This document shows, piece by piece, positions 43,454-55,064 of a stretch of 64,000 bases of DNA (position 1 is its first letter; each line of letters starts with the position of its first letter). The notes under the pieces were generated by a model that searched no databases, was not told the DNA's origin, and worked only from the letters and a program-made list of their open reading frames with translations. The translations under genes were made by a program, and so were the position numbers. The stretch covers positions 240,863,183 to 240,927,182 of the forward strand of contig NC_071355.1 in NCBI RefSeq assembly GCF_943734655.1, in the 5' to 3' direction. The stretch comes from Sabethes cyaneus (taxonomy: Eukaryota > Arthropoda > Insecta > Diptera > Culicidae).

Positions 43454-45540
43454 AAGTACACCTGGAGGTCACCACATCAGACAGACTCATAGATCGACCA
43501 CGTTTTGATCGACAGTCGGCGCTTCTCAGACATTGTCGACGTCAGATACTATCGAAGCGCTAAACGTTGACTCGGACCATTACCTACTGAGGGTTAAGAT
43601 GCGCCCAAGACTCTCCGTTGTGAACAACATTCGGTAGCGACGCCAGCCTCGGTTAGATCTCGCCAGACGTCGCCACAAACTACGCGCATTCACTCGAAGC
43701 TGCGCTGCTGGAAGAGGACAAGCTGGACGAAGCCCCTCTCGAGGACGGTTGGAACACTATCAAAACAGCCATCAGCAGTGTAGCGGGGACTTGGGGAGCT
43801 CCATCGGGGAAGTGGCCCCGAATCCGCGGAACGATTGACGTCAAACGTCAGAACGTGGAAAGACACAAACAGAAGAAGATGCAGCGAAACCAAATCTTTC
43901 GGGAGAAAAAGCACAACCGGGAAGAGCAGGAATATGCAGCGTAGGAGCGGCTGAATCGTTCTCAGGAAACGCGAAAGTTCTACCAGAAACTGAACGGATC
44001 CCGCAAAGGCTTTGTGCCGCGAGCCGAAATGTACCGGGATAAGACTGTCAGTATTCCGATCGACGATCGTAATGTGACCGATAGGTGGAAGCAGCACTTT
44101 GACGAATACCTGAATATCGCCCAGGTGGAGAACCATGGCGACGGGAAAAGCGATTTCGACGGTGCAACAAACGGAAAAGAGGTGCCAGCCTCAGCGATAG
44201 GCGAAGTTAAGGAGGCTATCATGCGGCTAAAGAACAACAGGTTAGCTGAGAAAAATGCCATTGAAACGGAGCTTATTAAAATGGAACCAGAAAAGCTGGT
44301 CGTTTATACGCACCGGCTAATTATTTGAATTTGGGATACAGAACAGCTACCGGAGAAGTGGAAAGATGGGGTCATCTGCCCGATCTATAAAAAGGGCGAC
44401 AAGTTGGAGTGCGAGAACTATCAAGCGATCACCGTTCTCAATGCCGCCTATAAAGTGCTGTTTAAAATCATTTCGCGCCGACTATCACCAATTGCGAACA
44501 GATTTGTGAGAACTTATCAAGTCAACTTCGTCGAAGTTCGCTCTGATACGGATCAAATATTTACACTGCGGCAAACCCTCCAAAAGGGCCGTGAATACAG
44601 AGTTCCCACGAACCATTTGTTCGTTGACTTCAAAGCCGCATATGATACCATCGACCGGAAAGAGCTATGAAAAATCATGGACGAGAACAGCAAATTTATT
44701 CGAATCATACAGAGGGCTTTGTCATGCCTGCTGTTCAACATAGCGCTACAAGGTGTTAAGAACCGAGCGGATATCAACACCCGGGGCATGATATTCAACA
44801 AATCTAGTCAATTCGTCTGCTTTACCGATAACATGGATGTTATCGGCGGAACATCTGTGACGGTGGCTGAACAGTACACCAGACTAAAGCGCGAAGCAGA
44901 AAAGATTGAGTTAAAGGTACATACGTCTAAAATAAAGTACATGCTAGCCAGCGGAACCGAGGCCGAACGACGCCGCTTGGGCAGTAGTATATTGATCGAC
45001 GGCGACGAGTTTGAGGTAGTCGATGAATTTGTCTACCTCGGCTCACTGGTAACGGCGGACAATGATACCAGCCATGAGATTCGGAGGCGTATTATCAGCA
45101 GAAGTCCTGCTTACTACGGGCTTCACAAGCAATTGAGGTCGAGCGAACCAAGTCCCCGTACAAAGTGCACCCTGTACAAGACGCTTATTAGACCGGTTGT
45201 CCTCTACGGGCATGAAACATGAACAATGCTCGAGGAAGGCGACGTACAGGAGAACGGAGTATGAAGGCGGAGGATGAATCATGAACTCGCACAGCTCTAT
45301 GACGAACCCAGTATCCAGAAGGTGGCTAAAGCTGAACGGACGGACACGATGGGCAGGGCATGTTGCAAGAATGTCGGATAACTATCCTGAAAAGATGGTG
45401 TTCGTCTCAAATCCGGTAGGAACAAGATGACCAGGAACGCAGCGAGCAAGATGGTTAGACCAGGTGGAGTGAGATCTGGCGGAGAGTACTCGGTGTCTGA
45501 GGAATTGGAGAGTGGTAGCCCTCAACTGCTAGTATAGGCG
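43454..45540 (+). pseudogene. RTE-clade (JAM1-like) retrotransposon, decayed ORF2
   Basis: The order is right for an RTE ORF2. The end of the APE endonuclease comes first (TWRSPH, then SDHYLL-like). A basic linker follows, then MPRAEMYRDKTVSIPIDDRN and WKDGVICPIYKKGDKLECEN. The RT comes next, with NHLFVDFKAAYDTIDRKEL and FVCFTDNMDVIG, the latter carrying TDN in place of the usual ADD. The C-terminal part reads DEFVYLGSLV and RRRMNHELAQLYDE. Several stops and a deletion inside the RT at about 44700 make it dead. It lies between TSEN2 and V-ATPase H. Confidence 0.8.
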
Positions 45541-45984
45541 AATAAACAATTGGACAATGATTCCATAACACGATAGTAATTCATTTATTTTAGTAAATAC
45601 ATTTTATTATACACTTACGCACGTAAGTCGAATGCAGTTTGCCATTATCTGACGGCTAACCGAAAAACTGCACTGTCCACCGACTCTAAGTTATACTAGA
45701 CTATATTATTTATAGTTAAGCTTTTTTTTTGTTGGATTGATCAATAATACATCATGATTAAAATACAAACAACGCCATCGATTTGCGAGGGCCATAAACA
45801 TTTGCACAATTAACTCATTGCAAGCGACTTAACAAAAATGTTTCGGAGAAACAAAACTTACAGCTTTCAAACGTAGACGGGAATGCGGTTCGTCAAACAC
45901 TAATGAAACGTTGCTCTGTTGCACGCGGTTAAAATATAGAAAACTGAAAAACAGAAAACAGGAATAACAAAACGGGCTACGGGT
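45541..45984 (-). other. 3' UTR region of V-ATPase subunit H
   Basis: Noncoding. A minus-strand AATAAA (plus TTTATT at 45584-45589) is a plausible polyadenylation signal about 400 bp after the stop. Confidence 0.4.
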
Positions 45985-48900
45985 TTAGGCTTTGCCGCTG
46001 ATTGTGGAACCCGCTTGCGGAGTTTTTTCGTTTTCCTTCTCCAACTGCTTGCCAAGGTATTCCCTAAAGATTAATAACAAATTAATTTTTTTTTTCAACT
46101 CATAAATGATTGGTTTAAAATTACCAATTGTGGACCATCAGCTTCTGTACTGCCAGCAAAGCTTCGTAACGAACATTAGGATCCTCGTGGGCCAGCAACT
46201 GCATGACTAGCTGCTTTCCTCCCAGCTGTTCAATAACACTGTCGAAATACCATACAAATTAGTTGTTTAATTTCAACGTAAATAATTTAATGAAAGAAAC
46301 GTACTGCTTTCCTCTGGGGTAGTGTCGTACATATTCTCCAATATCATAGCTAGCGACGGACAGTACCAAGGGATCCTTGGAAGTTTCGAGCAAATGGACC
46401 AGGATGCGAAGCAACTCATAGTTCTTCTCGTTCAAACGTTGCGCATTTTCACGCCAGAACTTAGCGGACTTGTGCACCGGTGACCACTCCAACCGAGCGC
46501 TCTTGATCTCGGTTGCATACTCATCGAACGAACTCAGATCGTGCACCGAGTTCTGCAGCTTCTCGATGAGAAACTCCAAGTCGGCCGCAATATCCTCGTC
46601 GTCGAAGCGACGCTGCTCCAGAATCTGCAGCTGCTTCATGACCTTGCACTGCACCATGGCAATGCAGTGCTCCTTGGCGACCTGGGAGTCCTCCGGCTTT
46701 TCGATCATGTTACGGAAAACGGCCAGTATGATGCGAGTCACCTTCTCCTTGGCGCTGTCGCTCAGAATGTCCGCCAGAATGGGGATCACGTTGAATTTGT
46801 TCATCTTTTCCGCCAGCAGCGGGTTGAAAGTTAGCACCCACAAGCAGAATACCAGTTGGTATTGGACCTACGCCAAGACAGTTCGAAATTCGATGATTAT
46901 TTCAATAAGTTGAATTAAACTATGAACACCGACCTGGAAGTTGACACGCGAGGATAGAATACTAATCAGCGTACTGATTCCGTCGACGGTGACGAACGCA
47001 AAACGGTACTCATCCACACGAAGCATCATCTGCAGGCAGCGGCCAACCGATTGAATGTACTCATTGTTCTACAATAATGCGCAATAAAACCGTATTAGAT
47101 AAATGCCAAAAAGAAAGGTAAACTTCCGCAACAATGATAGGAAAAGATATCGAAAATGGAACAACATCGAAAGCACCATTGCGGTGCAACATGCGTGTGA
47201 CTGCAAAACATAATAATCTCGGAAATAAATGACAGATTAGTGCAGATTGAAATAGAACTGGAGATTATTCTAACAATTATAATAGAGGAAGAGAATACAA
47301 ACAGGATAGGACCTTGCGGCAGATTGTGATGGCAGCATGCTGAGTGCAAAGTGCGGAATACATCGAATGACAAATTTGAACATTACAAAAATAATCCGAA
47401 TCTAAAAATGCCGTGAGGATGGAGAAATTTGGCGAATATATATGGTATCCAGCAGAGGCGTATGCTTCTGTTCAGTACAAACGAAAGAAAAAGCTCTCCG
47501 CTAAAATGAAGAGGCATGAGATCTTTGGTCGACTACCGTTAGCGAGACGTGCAGCGATCCGTCGGCCGGGCGCTGCCGTGGTTCATCGATGGCACTCGAT
47601 ATCTCGCGGTATTTTTCCTGGATCTGGTGATGCTGATGGTGCTGTAGTTCGCCAAGACCACCGTGATGAGCGTGATGTCCATGCCCGTGGTGGTGAGCCG
47701 CCGCCGCCTCTTCGATTCGCTTTTTCTCCGCTGCTTCAATTTCAATCAACAGCTTTTGAGCCTAGCTCGATAAACAGATTACAGAATAGTTGAAGAGTTT
47801 TACAACAATTTAGAAAAGAAAGAAGTTTTTCAATACAGGCACAACCGAAACAGGAACACAAATTTTCTCAAACTGGGCCAATATTTGGTAATTTAGCTAA
47901 ATACAAGCAACCTAAGAGAATTTGACGATTCTTTTCAAATGCATGTTTTGCATTGTTTCAATCATACGAACATACCTTATGCATGTTACGAACCATATAA
48001 TAGGAGAATCATTCAAATTTGAGAGGTAGCTTCTCTTTCCACTAAAACCAGCATTGAGGTAAACAATCTAAACATTGTAGAGTTAGCAAACCGATCAGTG
48101 CGTTAGTGATTCAAACGAACACATCAAAAGAGAAGTCAAACAGTCAATAAAAGGACACAATAGCAGTGAAAACAGGAACACACCACACTCATCACAGCGA
48201 TGTCCTGTTAGAGAAAGTGCGAATCTTTCTTGCGAAACAGTCAGAATTAGTATCACCAAACATTATCCAGCGGGTGGTTAGCATCAACAGTGCATTTTAA
48301 AGAAACAGGAAGTTTAGGGAGCCGCTTTCGACCAACGATACTTACAGCCACTGTCAGTTGATCCTTCAGCCATTGCAGGTAGAAGTGAAGATCCGACTTG
48401 GGCATCACCTCCTGACCCCAGCAAGCCAGCTTACCCACAACCCGGGACGCCATGTTAACGATGAACCCGTCCTGTCGGTTCAGCAGATTGAGAAACGGCG
48501 CCCAGACACTTTCCTTCCGCTTGTTGGCATAATCGTGGAAGATCGCCACCCGGGTGCGGTCCTCCTGCAGCAGATCGTCAATCATCACCAGAATATACTG
48601 AATGGTTTGATCCTTGGAAACGTGCGACAGCAAATTCAAAAAGGTCTTGGCACACTGGCTAGGATTGTCCTGCAAGTACTGGGCCTGCGATTTCTTATCC
48701 TTGTCCAAGCTACCCACACAGGCAAAGTCCTCCTGTGAGATCATCAGCGACTGCATGTAGGACGACCAGTTAGGCTTGTTCTGGCGAATGTCACCTGCCT
48801 GCTGCTGCAGCACGCTGGTGGCCGCAATCATATCTGCAAACAAACAAAAGGCACAGTATGTCACGTGATTAAAGTTCCGAAAAATTTTCACTTTTTTTTC

Positions 48901-49096
48901 GATTATTGAAAATGTAATTTTAAAAACACTACCGTTTCATTTGTTGCGTTAAATGTATCAAAAAACATATCTATTTTTCCAGTAAACTATTGATTTTTTC
49001 GGGATAGTCACTATGAATAGAAAAAAAAACAAATTTTTTGAACTTACCAATTTTGTCGTCCGGCAGCGACGACATCAAATCCTGCACTTCGGACAT
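45985..49096 (-). CDS. VhaSFD: V-type proton ATPase subunit H
   Basis: Minus-strand exons: 49096-49048, 48833-48346, 47068-46934, 46867-46305, 46238-46125, 46063-45985. They total 475 residues with all phases consistent, close to the ~468 of Drosophila VhaSFD. The protein begins MSEVQDLMSSLPDDKIDMIA. It has HEAT/armadillo-type helices throughout (EYIQSVGRCLQMMLRVDEYR, KEKVTRIILAVFRNMIEKPE, SVASYDIGEYVRHYPRGKHV). It ends in the conserved [20 protein letters not shown] segment. Subunit H sits on the cytosolic V1 sector, couples V1 to Vo and silences ATP hydrolysis in free V1. A cassette exon (47537-47761) can be inserted in frame between exons 2 and 3. The first intron and the 2.6 kb around the cassette contain no other recognised gene. 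Confidence 0.95.
47537..47761 (-). CDS. VhaSFD: Histidine-rich cassette exon of V-ATPase subunit H
   Basis: A 225-nt stretch (75 codons, phase 0 at both ends) is open in the subunit H frame. It is bordered by an acceptor (AGCTAG before GCTCAAAAG) and a donor (ACG before GTAGTC) on the minus strand. It would insert after residue 179. Its product is an amphipathic helix (QKLLIEIEAAEKKRIEEAAAA), then 12 histidines within about 25 residues (HHHGHGHHAHH and QHHQHHQ), then a polar tail. The mammalian SFD-alpha/beta isoforms differ by an 18-residue insert at about the same place, beginning SSQKL, so the AQKL start here looks homologous. Codon use is G/C-rich and coding-like. Whether it is constitutive or alternative cannot be told from DNA. 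Confidence 0.7.
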
Positions 49097-49600
49097 TGTG
49101 TTCTTCGGTAATTGGAGTGCGTGTACTTGCGGAAAACGATCGAGAATTCAGCTGAGAAAATTGCTTCGTTGCAATAATAATCCGACTTATTTTGCGACCG
49201 AAATCCAGCAGCCAACCAACCAGCAAAGAAAATTCCGTCCTGCGTATTCGAATGTCATATGACTTGGGGTAAAGTGCCCAATATATGGCAAGCAAAACTG
49301 AATTTTGACAGCACACCAAGCATGATGATGCACACGCAACAGCAAAGCTCGCGTGCACGGTGGGCCTGATGCGGGCAAGGATTCAGGCGCAATGCCACAC
49401 TGTTGCCAAGCTCCAAAAACTAGTAATTTCTTTTAATTTTTTCTCAGTTTTTCATGATCACATTGAAATAAACCGTATTTGATTCGATCGATTCGATTCA
49501 TAGAACTGCTGAGTAAATCAGTTTTCTTTAATTTTTTTTAAATTTACTATGCTTGTTCCAGAAGTTATGATTTTTAAAACATAAATGGTGTCCGAGTTTT
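49097..49600. other. 5' flank of V-ATPase subunit H
   Basis: Predicted leader and promoter region. No repeat or second gene recognised; the 104-codon minus-strand frame is the leader read through the exon in another frame. Confidence 0.4.
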
Positions 49601-49601
49601 T

Positions 49602-49875
49602 TAGAATAGACCAAATCAAGGTGACGTCATCTGGCAGATACTGGCGCCCTTGTTTACAAACAGACCGCAGAGTTCAAAAAAGTTTCACCTGTTTAAACGG
49701 CAAGTTTGTTGTTTAAACCGAGTTTAACCAGCATTAGGACTAAATTTAAAAGCCAATATGCCTGTAAACTGTTAAAACACTCGCTACATTCGCTATAAAC
49801 GAAAAGGAAAATTTTCTAAAACGTAAACAAGGGCGTCAGTATCTGTCAATTGACGGTATGATGATTTGTTCTATA
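49602..49875. mobile_element. MITE-like inverted repeat, about 274 bp
   Basis: The left end TAGAATAGACCAAATCA and the complement of the right end TGATTTGTTCTATA match with a few changes. CAGATACTGGCGCCCTTGTT is mirrored by AACAAGGGCGTCAGTATCTG. TA borders are plausible. It lies about 500 bp upstream of the V-ATPase H start codon. Confidence 0.6.
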
Positions 49876-49968
49876 GAAAAAGACTTTAGGAGCCGTTCAA
49901 ATATTACATAACGCTAAAAATGCCATTTTCACGAGCCCCCCACCCCGTTGTAACAATTTCTAACAATA

Positions 49969-50752
49969 GAGGTTTTCCGTCAGATCATACCCCTTCTTTT
50001 CTTATTTTTTCTCGAAAGTACTCCCAATACGAGTGATAATGGTGCAAAAATATATTTTTTTCGTTGACTCTAGAATTTACTATTGTCAATTGCAAGGAAA
50101 ATTGTACCATCCAAAGTGCGATATCGCTCATAAAAGTGCTATTTTGCATTAAATCGTTTCGGTATCTTCGGCGCACTTTTTCGTTACCTTCCAAGCAATA
50201 AGTGCGCCGAAGATACCGAAACGATTTAATGCAAAATAGCACTTTTATGAGCGATATCGCACTTTGGATGGTACAATTTTCCTTGCAATTGACAATACGA
50301 TTTTTCAAACAATGTAAATTGCAAGAATGGTGAGTTTCTTTTCACCAAATCACGAATGTTGAGTTTTAAAAAATTCGTTTCGGCTGCACTGTTTATTAAA
50401 ATTTTTAGATTTTCTGGCAGCATTGCACAACAGATATTGACATATGTGTATCAGCGGTTGAGTGAAAAGGACAAAACGAATGAAGCTAAAGATTACCTTC
50501 TTTTTCGTTTCGTGCGTTGCTTGCCACAAGAGTAAAGAGTGGCATAAATGGTTTCGAAGTGGTGAAAATAGAGGACACTGGTACAAAAAGGCATGTAATA
50601 CATCCGAGAAGTGACGGGTTGAAATATACGTATTTTAGTTTTTCATTTTTACAGTAGTTAGAGGTTTTAATAAAGAAAGTTTTATATGGGTATCATTTCT
50701 AAGAGTCAAAACCGAACATTTAGTGGAAAAAAAAATTTTGACGGAAAACCTC
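49969..50752. mobile_element. TA-flanked MITE, copy A, carrying a hairpin insertion
   Basis: Ends GAGGTTTTCCGTCA and TGACGGAAAACCTC sit inside TA (49967-49968, 50753-50754). It is collinear with the inverted copy B at 52132-52702 except for an extra hairpin at 50083-50295. The length difference between copies (784 versus 571 bp) equals the 213-bp insert. Confidence 0.85.
50083..50295. mobile_element. 213-bp hairpin MITE, perfect 98-bp arms counting the flanking TA
   Basis: Sequence 50081-50178 and the reverse complement of 50200-50297 are identical over 98 bases, with a 21-base spacer. Arms start TTGTCAATTGCAAGG just inside the TA. Copy B of the host MITE has the empty site, reading AATTTACTACGATTTT on its own strand, so the inserted segment and TA duplication are defined directly. 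Confidence 0.95.
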
Positions 50753-51037
50753 TATTGTTTCCCTCCCCCACCCATACACGTATCGCGTAACTTTTACAGC
50801 TGTATGTATGCTCGATCGCTCTGCTGATGATTGCGACACACTAGCTTATTGCAATTTAGCTCACAAATGTCGGGTAATTAGTTTTTAAGTATTTATATAC
50901 ATATTTTCAAAATAGTTTATTTTTCTTATATTTTTGTTTATGTAGTTACGCGTAACATTATCACTCAAAGCCCCCTCCCCTACAAAATTGCGTAACAATT
51001 CCCAAGGAACAAAACGGCAGCACCTAAACAAGCAGGT

Positions 51038-51770
51038 GTGGAATAAGATTTGTGTGGTAGCATTCGGTGCTGAATAAGCGAATTTGCTGAATTGTCTGTT
51101 GTTTAAACGTCATATCTTACGTTTTTTCTAGCTTCTAATCAACATTTATACGTTGTTATATAATTGCGGAATAAGAGTCGAATAAACGTTATGCAAACGT
51201 ATCGGCAGAACAGCTAAGAGCAGGTGTGGAATAATGGTCGCTTAAAAGCTACCATGAAAATGCATGTCGAATAGACGTTGTGCAAACTTGTCGGTCAAGA
51301 GCAATTGTGGAGTAAAAGAGGAATAAGAGTGGAATGAGCATTGCGCAAACGTATCAGCAGCATTACGGAGATCAAGTGTGGAATAATAGTGGAATAAGTG
51401 TGGAATGAGCGTTGCGCAAATGTATCAGCAGCATTGCTGAGAGCAAGTGCAGAATAAAAGTGGAAGAACAGTGGAATAAATGTTGTACAAACGAATTTAC
51501 AGCATTGCTGAGAGCAAGCGTGGAATAACAGTGGAATAAATGATGAGCAGCATTACTGCGAGAAGGTGTGGAATAAAAGTGGAATAAGAGTGGAATGAGC
51601 GTTGCGCAAACGTATCAGCTGCATTGCTGAGAGCGAGTGTGGAATAAGAGTGGAATGAAAGTTGCCCAAACGCATCAGCTGCATTGCTAAGAGGAATTGT
51701 AGAATATGTGTCGAATAATTGTCGTACAAACGTATCAGGAGCACCACTAAGAGCAGGTATGGAATAAAAG
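51038..51770. repeat. Degenerate tandem repeat, unit about 70 bp
   Basis: About nine imperfect units, each with GTGTGGAATAA, AGTGGAATGAGCGTTG, GCAAACGTATCAGC and AGCATTGCTGAGAGCAAG. Unit length varies from about 55 to 80 bp. Diverged relatives occur at 53860-54130. The minus-strand 64-codon frame is repeat-derived. Confidence 0.8.
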
Positions 51771-51885
51771 GTGCTTGATGGCAGCCAATAACATCGATAA
51801 CTTGAATGACACTTTATACTTTACACTTTATAATTTATGCTTTAAATTTATATTAGGTACACTTTATTTTTATTTTTTTGATACA

Positions 51886-52907
51886 TTAAGAATAGAAAAC
51901 ATTTGCATAACCACTTTTAGCCGCCGCAAATCTTTGCTGGTCGTGGAACCTTTTAAGTGTTGTTGCCTGCACGGTGTGTATCTTTTCTCTCGGCGTGTCG
52001 TTATCGCTCGTCGTACCGATAATTTTAACAAACTTATCCAAAGACAACCAGCTCTGCTTAACGCTTTGCAAGTTACTCACAATGGGTTTGCTCAGCGAGA
52101 TGAATTTCTTCGGGCTGAAGCCGCCAGAATAGAGGTTTTCCGTCAAAAATTTTTTTTTCACTAAATGTTCGGTTTTGACTCTTAGAAATGATACCCTTAT
52201 AAAACTTTCTTTATTAAAGCCTCTAACTACTGTAAAAATGAAAAACTAAAATACGTATATTTCAACCGGTCACTTCTCGGATGTCTTACATGCCTTTTTG
52301 TACCAGTGTCCTCTATTTTCACCACTTCGAAACCATTTGTGCCACTCTTTACTCTTGTGGCAAGCAACAAACGAAATGAAAAAGAAGGTAATCATTAGCT
52401 TTTCATTCGTTTTATCCTTTTCACTCTACCGCTGGTACACATATGTCAAAAACTGTTAAGCAATGCTGCCAGAAAATCTGAAAATTTTGATAAACAGTGC
52501 AGCCGAAACGAATTTTTTAAAACTCAACATTCGTGATTTGGTGAAAAGAAACTCAACATTCTTGCAATTTGCATTGTTTAAAAAATCGTAGTAAATTCTA
52601 GAGTCAACGAAAAAAATATATTTTTGCACCATTGTCACTCGTATTGGGAGTACTTTTGAGAAAAAATAGGAAAAGGAGGGGTATGATCTGACGGAAAACC
52701 TCTATTGTTATGGTTGGGTGGCATAGTGGCGATACCACCACTGCTGGTAGCGCCGTAATCGTGTGACCAGCTCCCGCTGCCGGTACGCAAAAATACCACT
52801 GCTTCTCGTGCCACCCGCTGCTCTTTTTTGTTTTCTGGAAGCTCAGGACTATCTGCGTAAACTAATGACGGGGTGACAAAAGTATTCCTCCTCTGCGGTA
52901 CTAGCAC
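51886..52907 (-). pseudogene. Unidentified decayed coding remnant split by MITE copy B
   Basis: Minus-strand frames 52907-52703 (RRNTFVTPSLVYADSPELPE ... GTGSWSHDYGATSSGGIATM) and 52130-51886 (SGGFSPKKFISLSKPIVSNL ... TLKRFHDQQRFAAAKSGYAN) lie on either side of the TA-flanked MITE. They are offset by one frame. Composition looks protein-like, but I recognise no family. It may be cargo of the surrounding 4.9-kb element. Confidence 0.3.
52132..52702. mobile_element. TA-flanked MITE, copy B (inverted)
   Basis: Same ends as copy A (GAGGTTTTCCGTCA and its complement) within TA (52130-52131, 52703-52704), in opposite orientation. About 90 percent similar by eye. It has the uninterrupted site for the hairpin insertion at 52589-52590. 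Confidence 0.85.
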
Positions 52908-55060
52908 GAATTATTCCTACTGTTAACTAATCACTGCTGCTGCTAACCACATCACTGCTAACTAACATTCTGGATTTCTAGTTTCCAGTGAAATTTATTC
53001 AGTAGAACCGCTCACCGTCGAAATTATTCACAAGAAAAAAGACCTCTGCGTTGTGACTGTGTTATGTTGCTGGTGGTACAAGCGAAATGCTTTATTTTAG
53101 TACAAATAGTTTGTTAAATGTTTAACATGTGCGGAATAAATACTTCTAAAGTAATCTTGTACAGCAGATGCCAAACATGATTTAAGAAACTACTCTTCAG
53201 CGCTTAAATGTATTTTAGCCAAGGGTAAGTCGCTTAGAACATTGAGGCAGGCTCAATTTAGGGAACAGCTGACCTCATTGATTGCAATTGCGGTACACTC
53301 ATTTCACAGTTTATGGCACACTGTGGCCCACATTTTTGACATTTAAATTTTGAAATGTTAGAAATTGGCAGCCCTGCCAATGTTTGTTAATGTCAAAACG
53401 ATCAAACGGTCAATCTGAGCGCTGGCGAATTTGACAGGTTTCACATGATCAGCACCTCGGCAGCACAGTAAGGCACAGACTGAACAAAATTTCTATGAAA
53501 GAGGTGAACGGAATGTTCTCAGTGACTTACCCTTGATTTTAGCCCATTTTTGTTCCACGCTTGACAAACTTAAGCTGGTAAATCTACATCGGCTGAAAAC
53601 TCGGCGCCTGTCATATGTCAGATTATCTCAGATGTGTTCGTTGACGGCTTCCGACCGACAGGATGTAAGTTCGAACCCGGGTGAATAAAAAAATTATATG
53701 GCAGGCTTGATGAATTTTGAGTCAACCAATGATTTCCTATTAAGTCTCTTATTAAATTATAATATATGCATACTAAAATGGCCATGAAAATAACGAAACC
53801 CACAAAATAAAATAAAAATACTTAGCTGCATTTTTTTTCTTTCTATTGTCTAAATGTTGAACAGCTGTCGAATAAACGTAGCTTCAGTGTCATCAGCAGA
53901 AGTTTAATAAACATATCTATACGTACTGAATAAACATTTTACTATACGTTACATAACAGTCATACAAACGCATCTTCCACGCCCATATTCAGCACTGTGC
54001 TGCTTAAATTCTCCAAAACCAACTGTATAAGCATTGAACAGAGGTGTTTAGACATACTTGAAAAGCAGCTATACAGCAAGTGCTGAATAAAAGCTGTCGG
54101 TTAAACGTTTAATAAGCAAAATACGAAATACGTATCTGTCGTGAATAAAATACACATAGTAGAATTAAATTGGGTATTTTAATTTTTCCAAAAAAGTTGC
54201 TTTTTTACCTCATTTGATAGCCCGTCGTTTTTTGAATCTAACAGTTCTTTTTTTATTTCAATTGAGTCAATATTTGATGAAAAAATTAATAAAAATCAAA
54301 AATAGAATGATTTGCTGTTTGACAGATATCAACCAAGCCGATTGATTGAAATGATGTCAGAAATTCTCTTCCTCTCTTCTATCTTTCTGATAGAGCTTTT
54401 CATTTTGACCGAGCTTTTGACAGCTCCCATGTGAAACTTGTATCGTCTGATGACCATAGTTTATCTACCCACTGTGTTGTCTAAGGCGAGTTGAGAAGAA
54501 AAATGGTTTACTTATAAGCTATCGTCTAATTTAAAAAAAATTTTTTTAATGAAGAAAATACTTTTTTTTATTACTTTCACTCGTCAAATTTGGAAAAATG
54601 TTCATGTGACTTTACAGTGACATCATATCTTATCATAATATGCGAGAATTTAAATACCGCTAAAATACCCAATTGGATAAGTTTTCTTATTTTTATTTTT
54701 AGGTAACAAAAATTCAACATACCCCCACTCTCTGTAGCGTTATGTAAAATTTGAACGGCACCTTATTATCCCGGATCTTCAAGAAGAAAATGAAGGTATT
54801 GCAAGAAATTCTAGATCTGGTTGCTCGAAAAACCATCGCTGCAGTTGGATCTGTTGGTGGGCGTAACGAAAACGAATGGTTGCGTCAATCACTTTGTTAG
54901 TAATTTTAATCGGCCCTTCTTTGTAGTGCTCAGTTTTTTCGTTTTTACCAAGCTCTTCTAATGTTTTTTTTGTCTATGCGGTTTTCAGTCAAGGATCCAG
55001 TTGCTGATTCGGATCCCAAAAGCAAAAAGCGAAGTTTTGGGTATTTAACGTCTTTAAGAC
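52908..55060. other. Intergenic sequence with possible SINE fragment and diverged repeats
   Basis: No gene recognised. A tRNA-like B box AAGTTCGAACCCGGG near 53668 suggests a short SINE fragment (about 53635-53700). 53860-54130 resembles the tandem repeat at 51 kb. Confidence 0.35.
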
Positions 55061-55064
55061 GCGT

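Larger units (their letters stand above)
49889..54762. mobile_element. Candidate 4.9-kb TTA-flanked element holding other insertions
   Basis: The left end GGAGCCGTTCAAATATTACA, then TAACGCTA, is mirrored by TAGCGTTATG-TAAAATTTGAACGGCACC at the right. TTA flanks both sides (49886-49888, 54763-54765), the duplication typical of PIF/Harbinger elements. Between them lie two copies of a smaller MITE, a tandem repeat and decayed frames. The two ends could also belong to separate insertions. Confidence 0.4.

Noticed and set aside
47095..47373. 92-codon minus-strand frame in V-ATPase H intron
   Set aside because: AT-rich composition, no splice borders in phase, no conservation pattern visible.
51038..51770. 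CRISPR or regulatory array
   Set aside because: Units vary in length and both parts of each unit diverge together; a decayed tandem repeat.
53635..53700. tRNA or SINE from the GTTCGAACCCGGG box
   Set aside because: Only the B box is convincing; kept as a weak note inside the intergenic entry.
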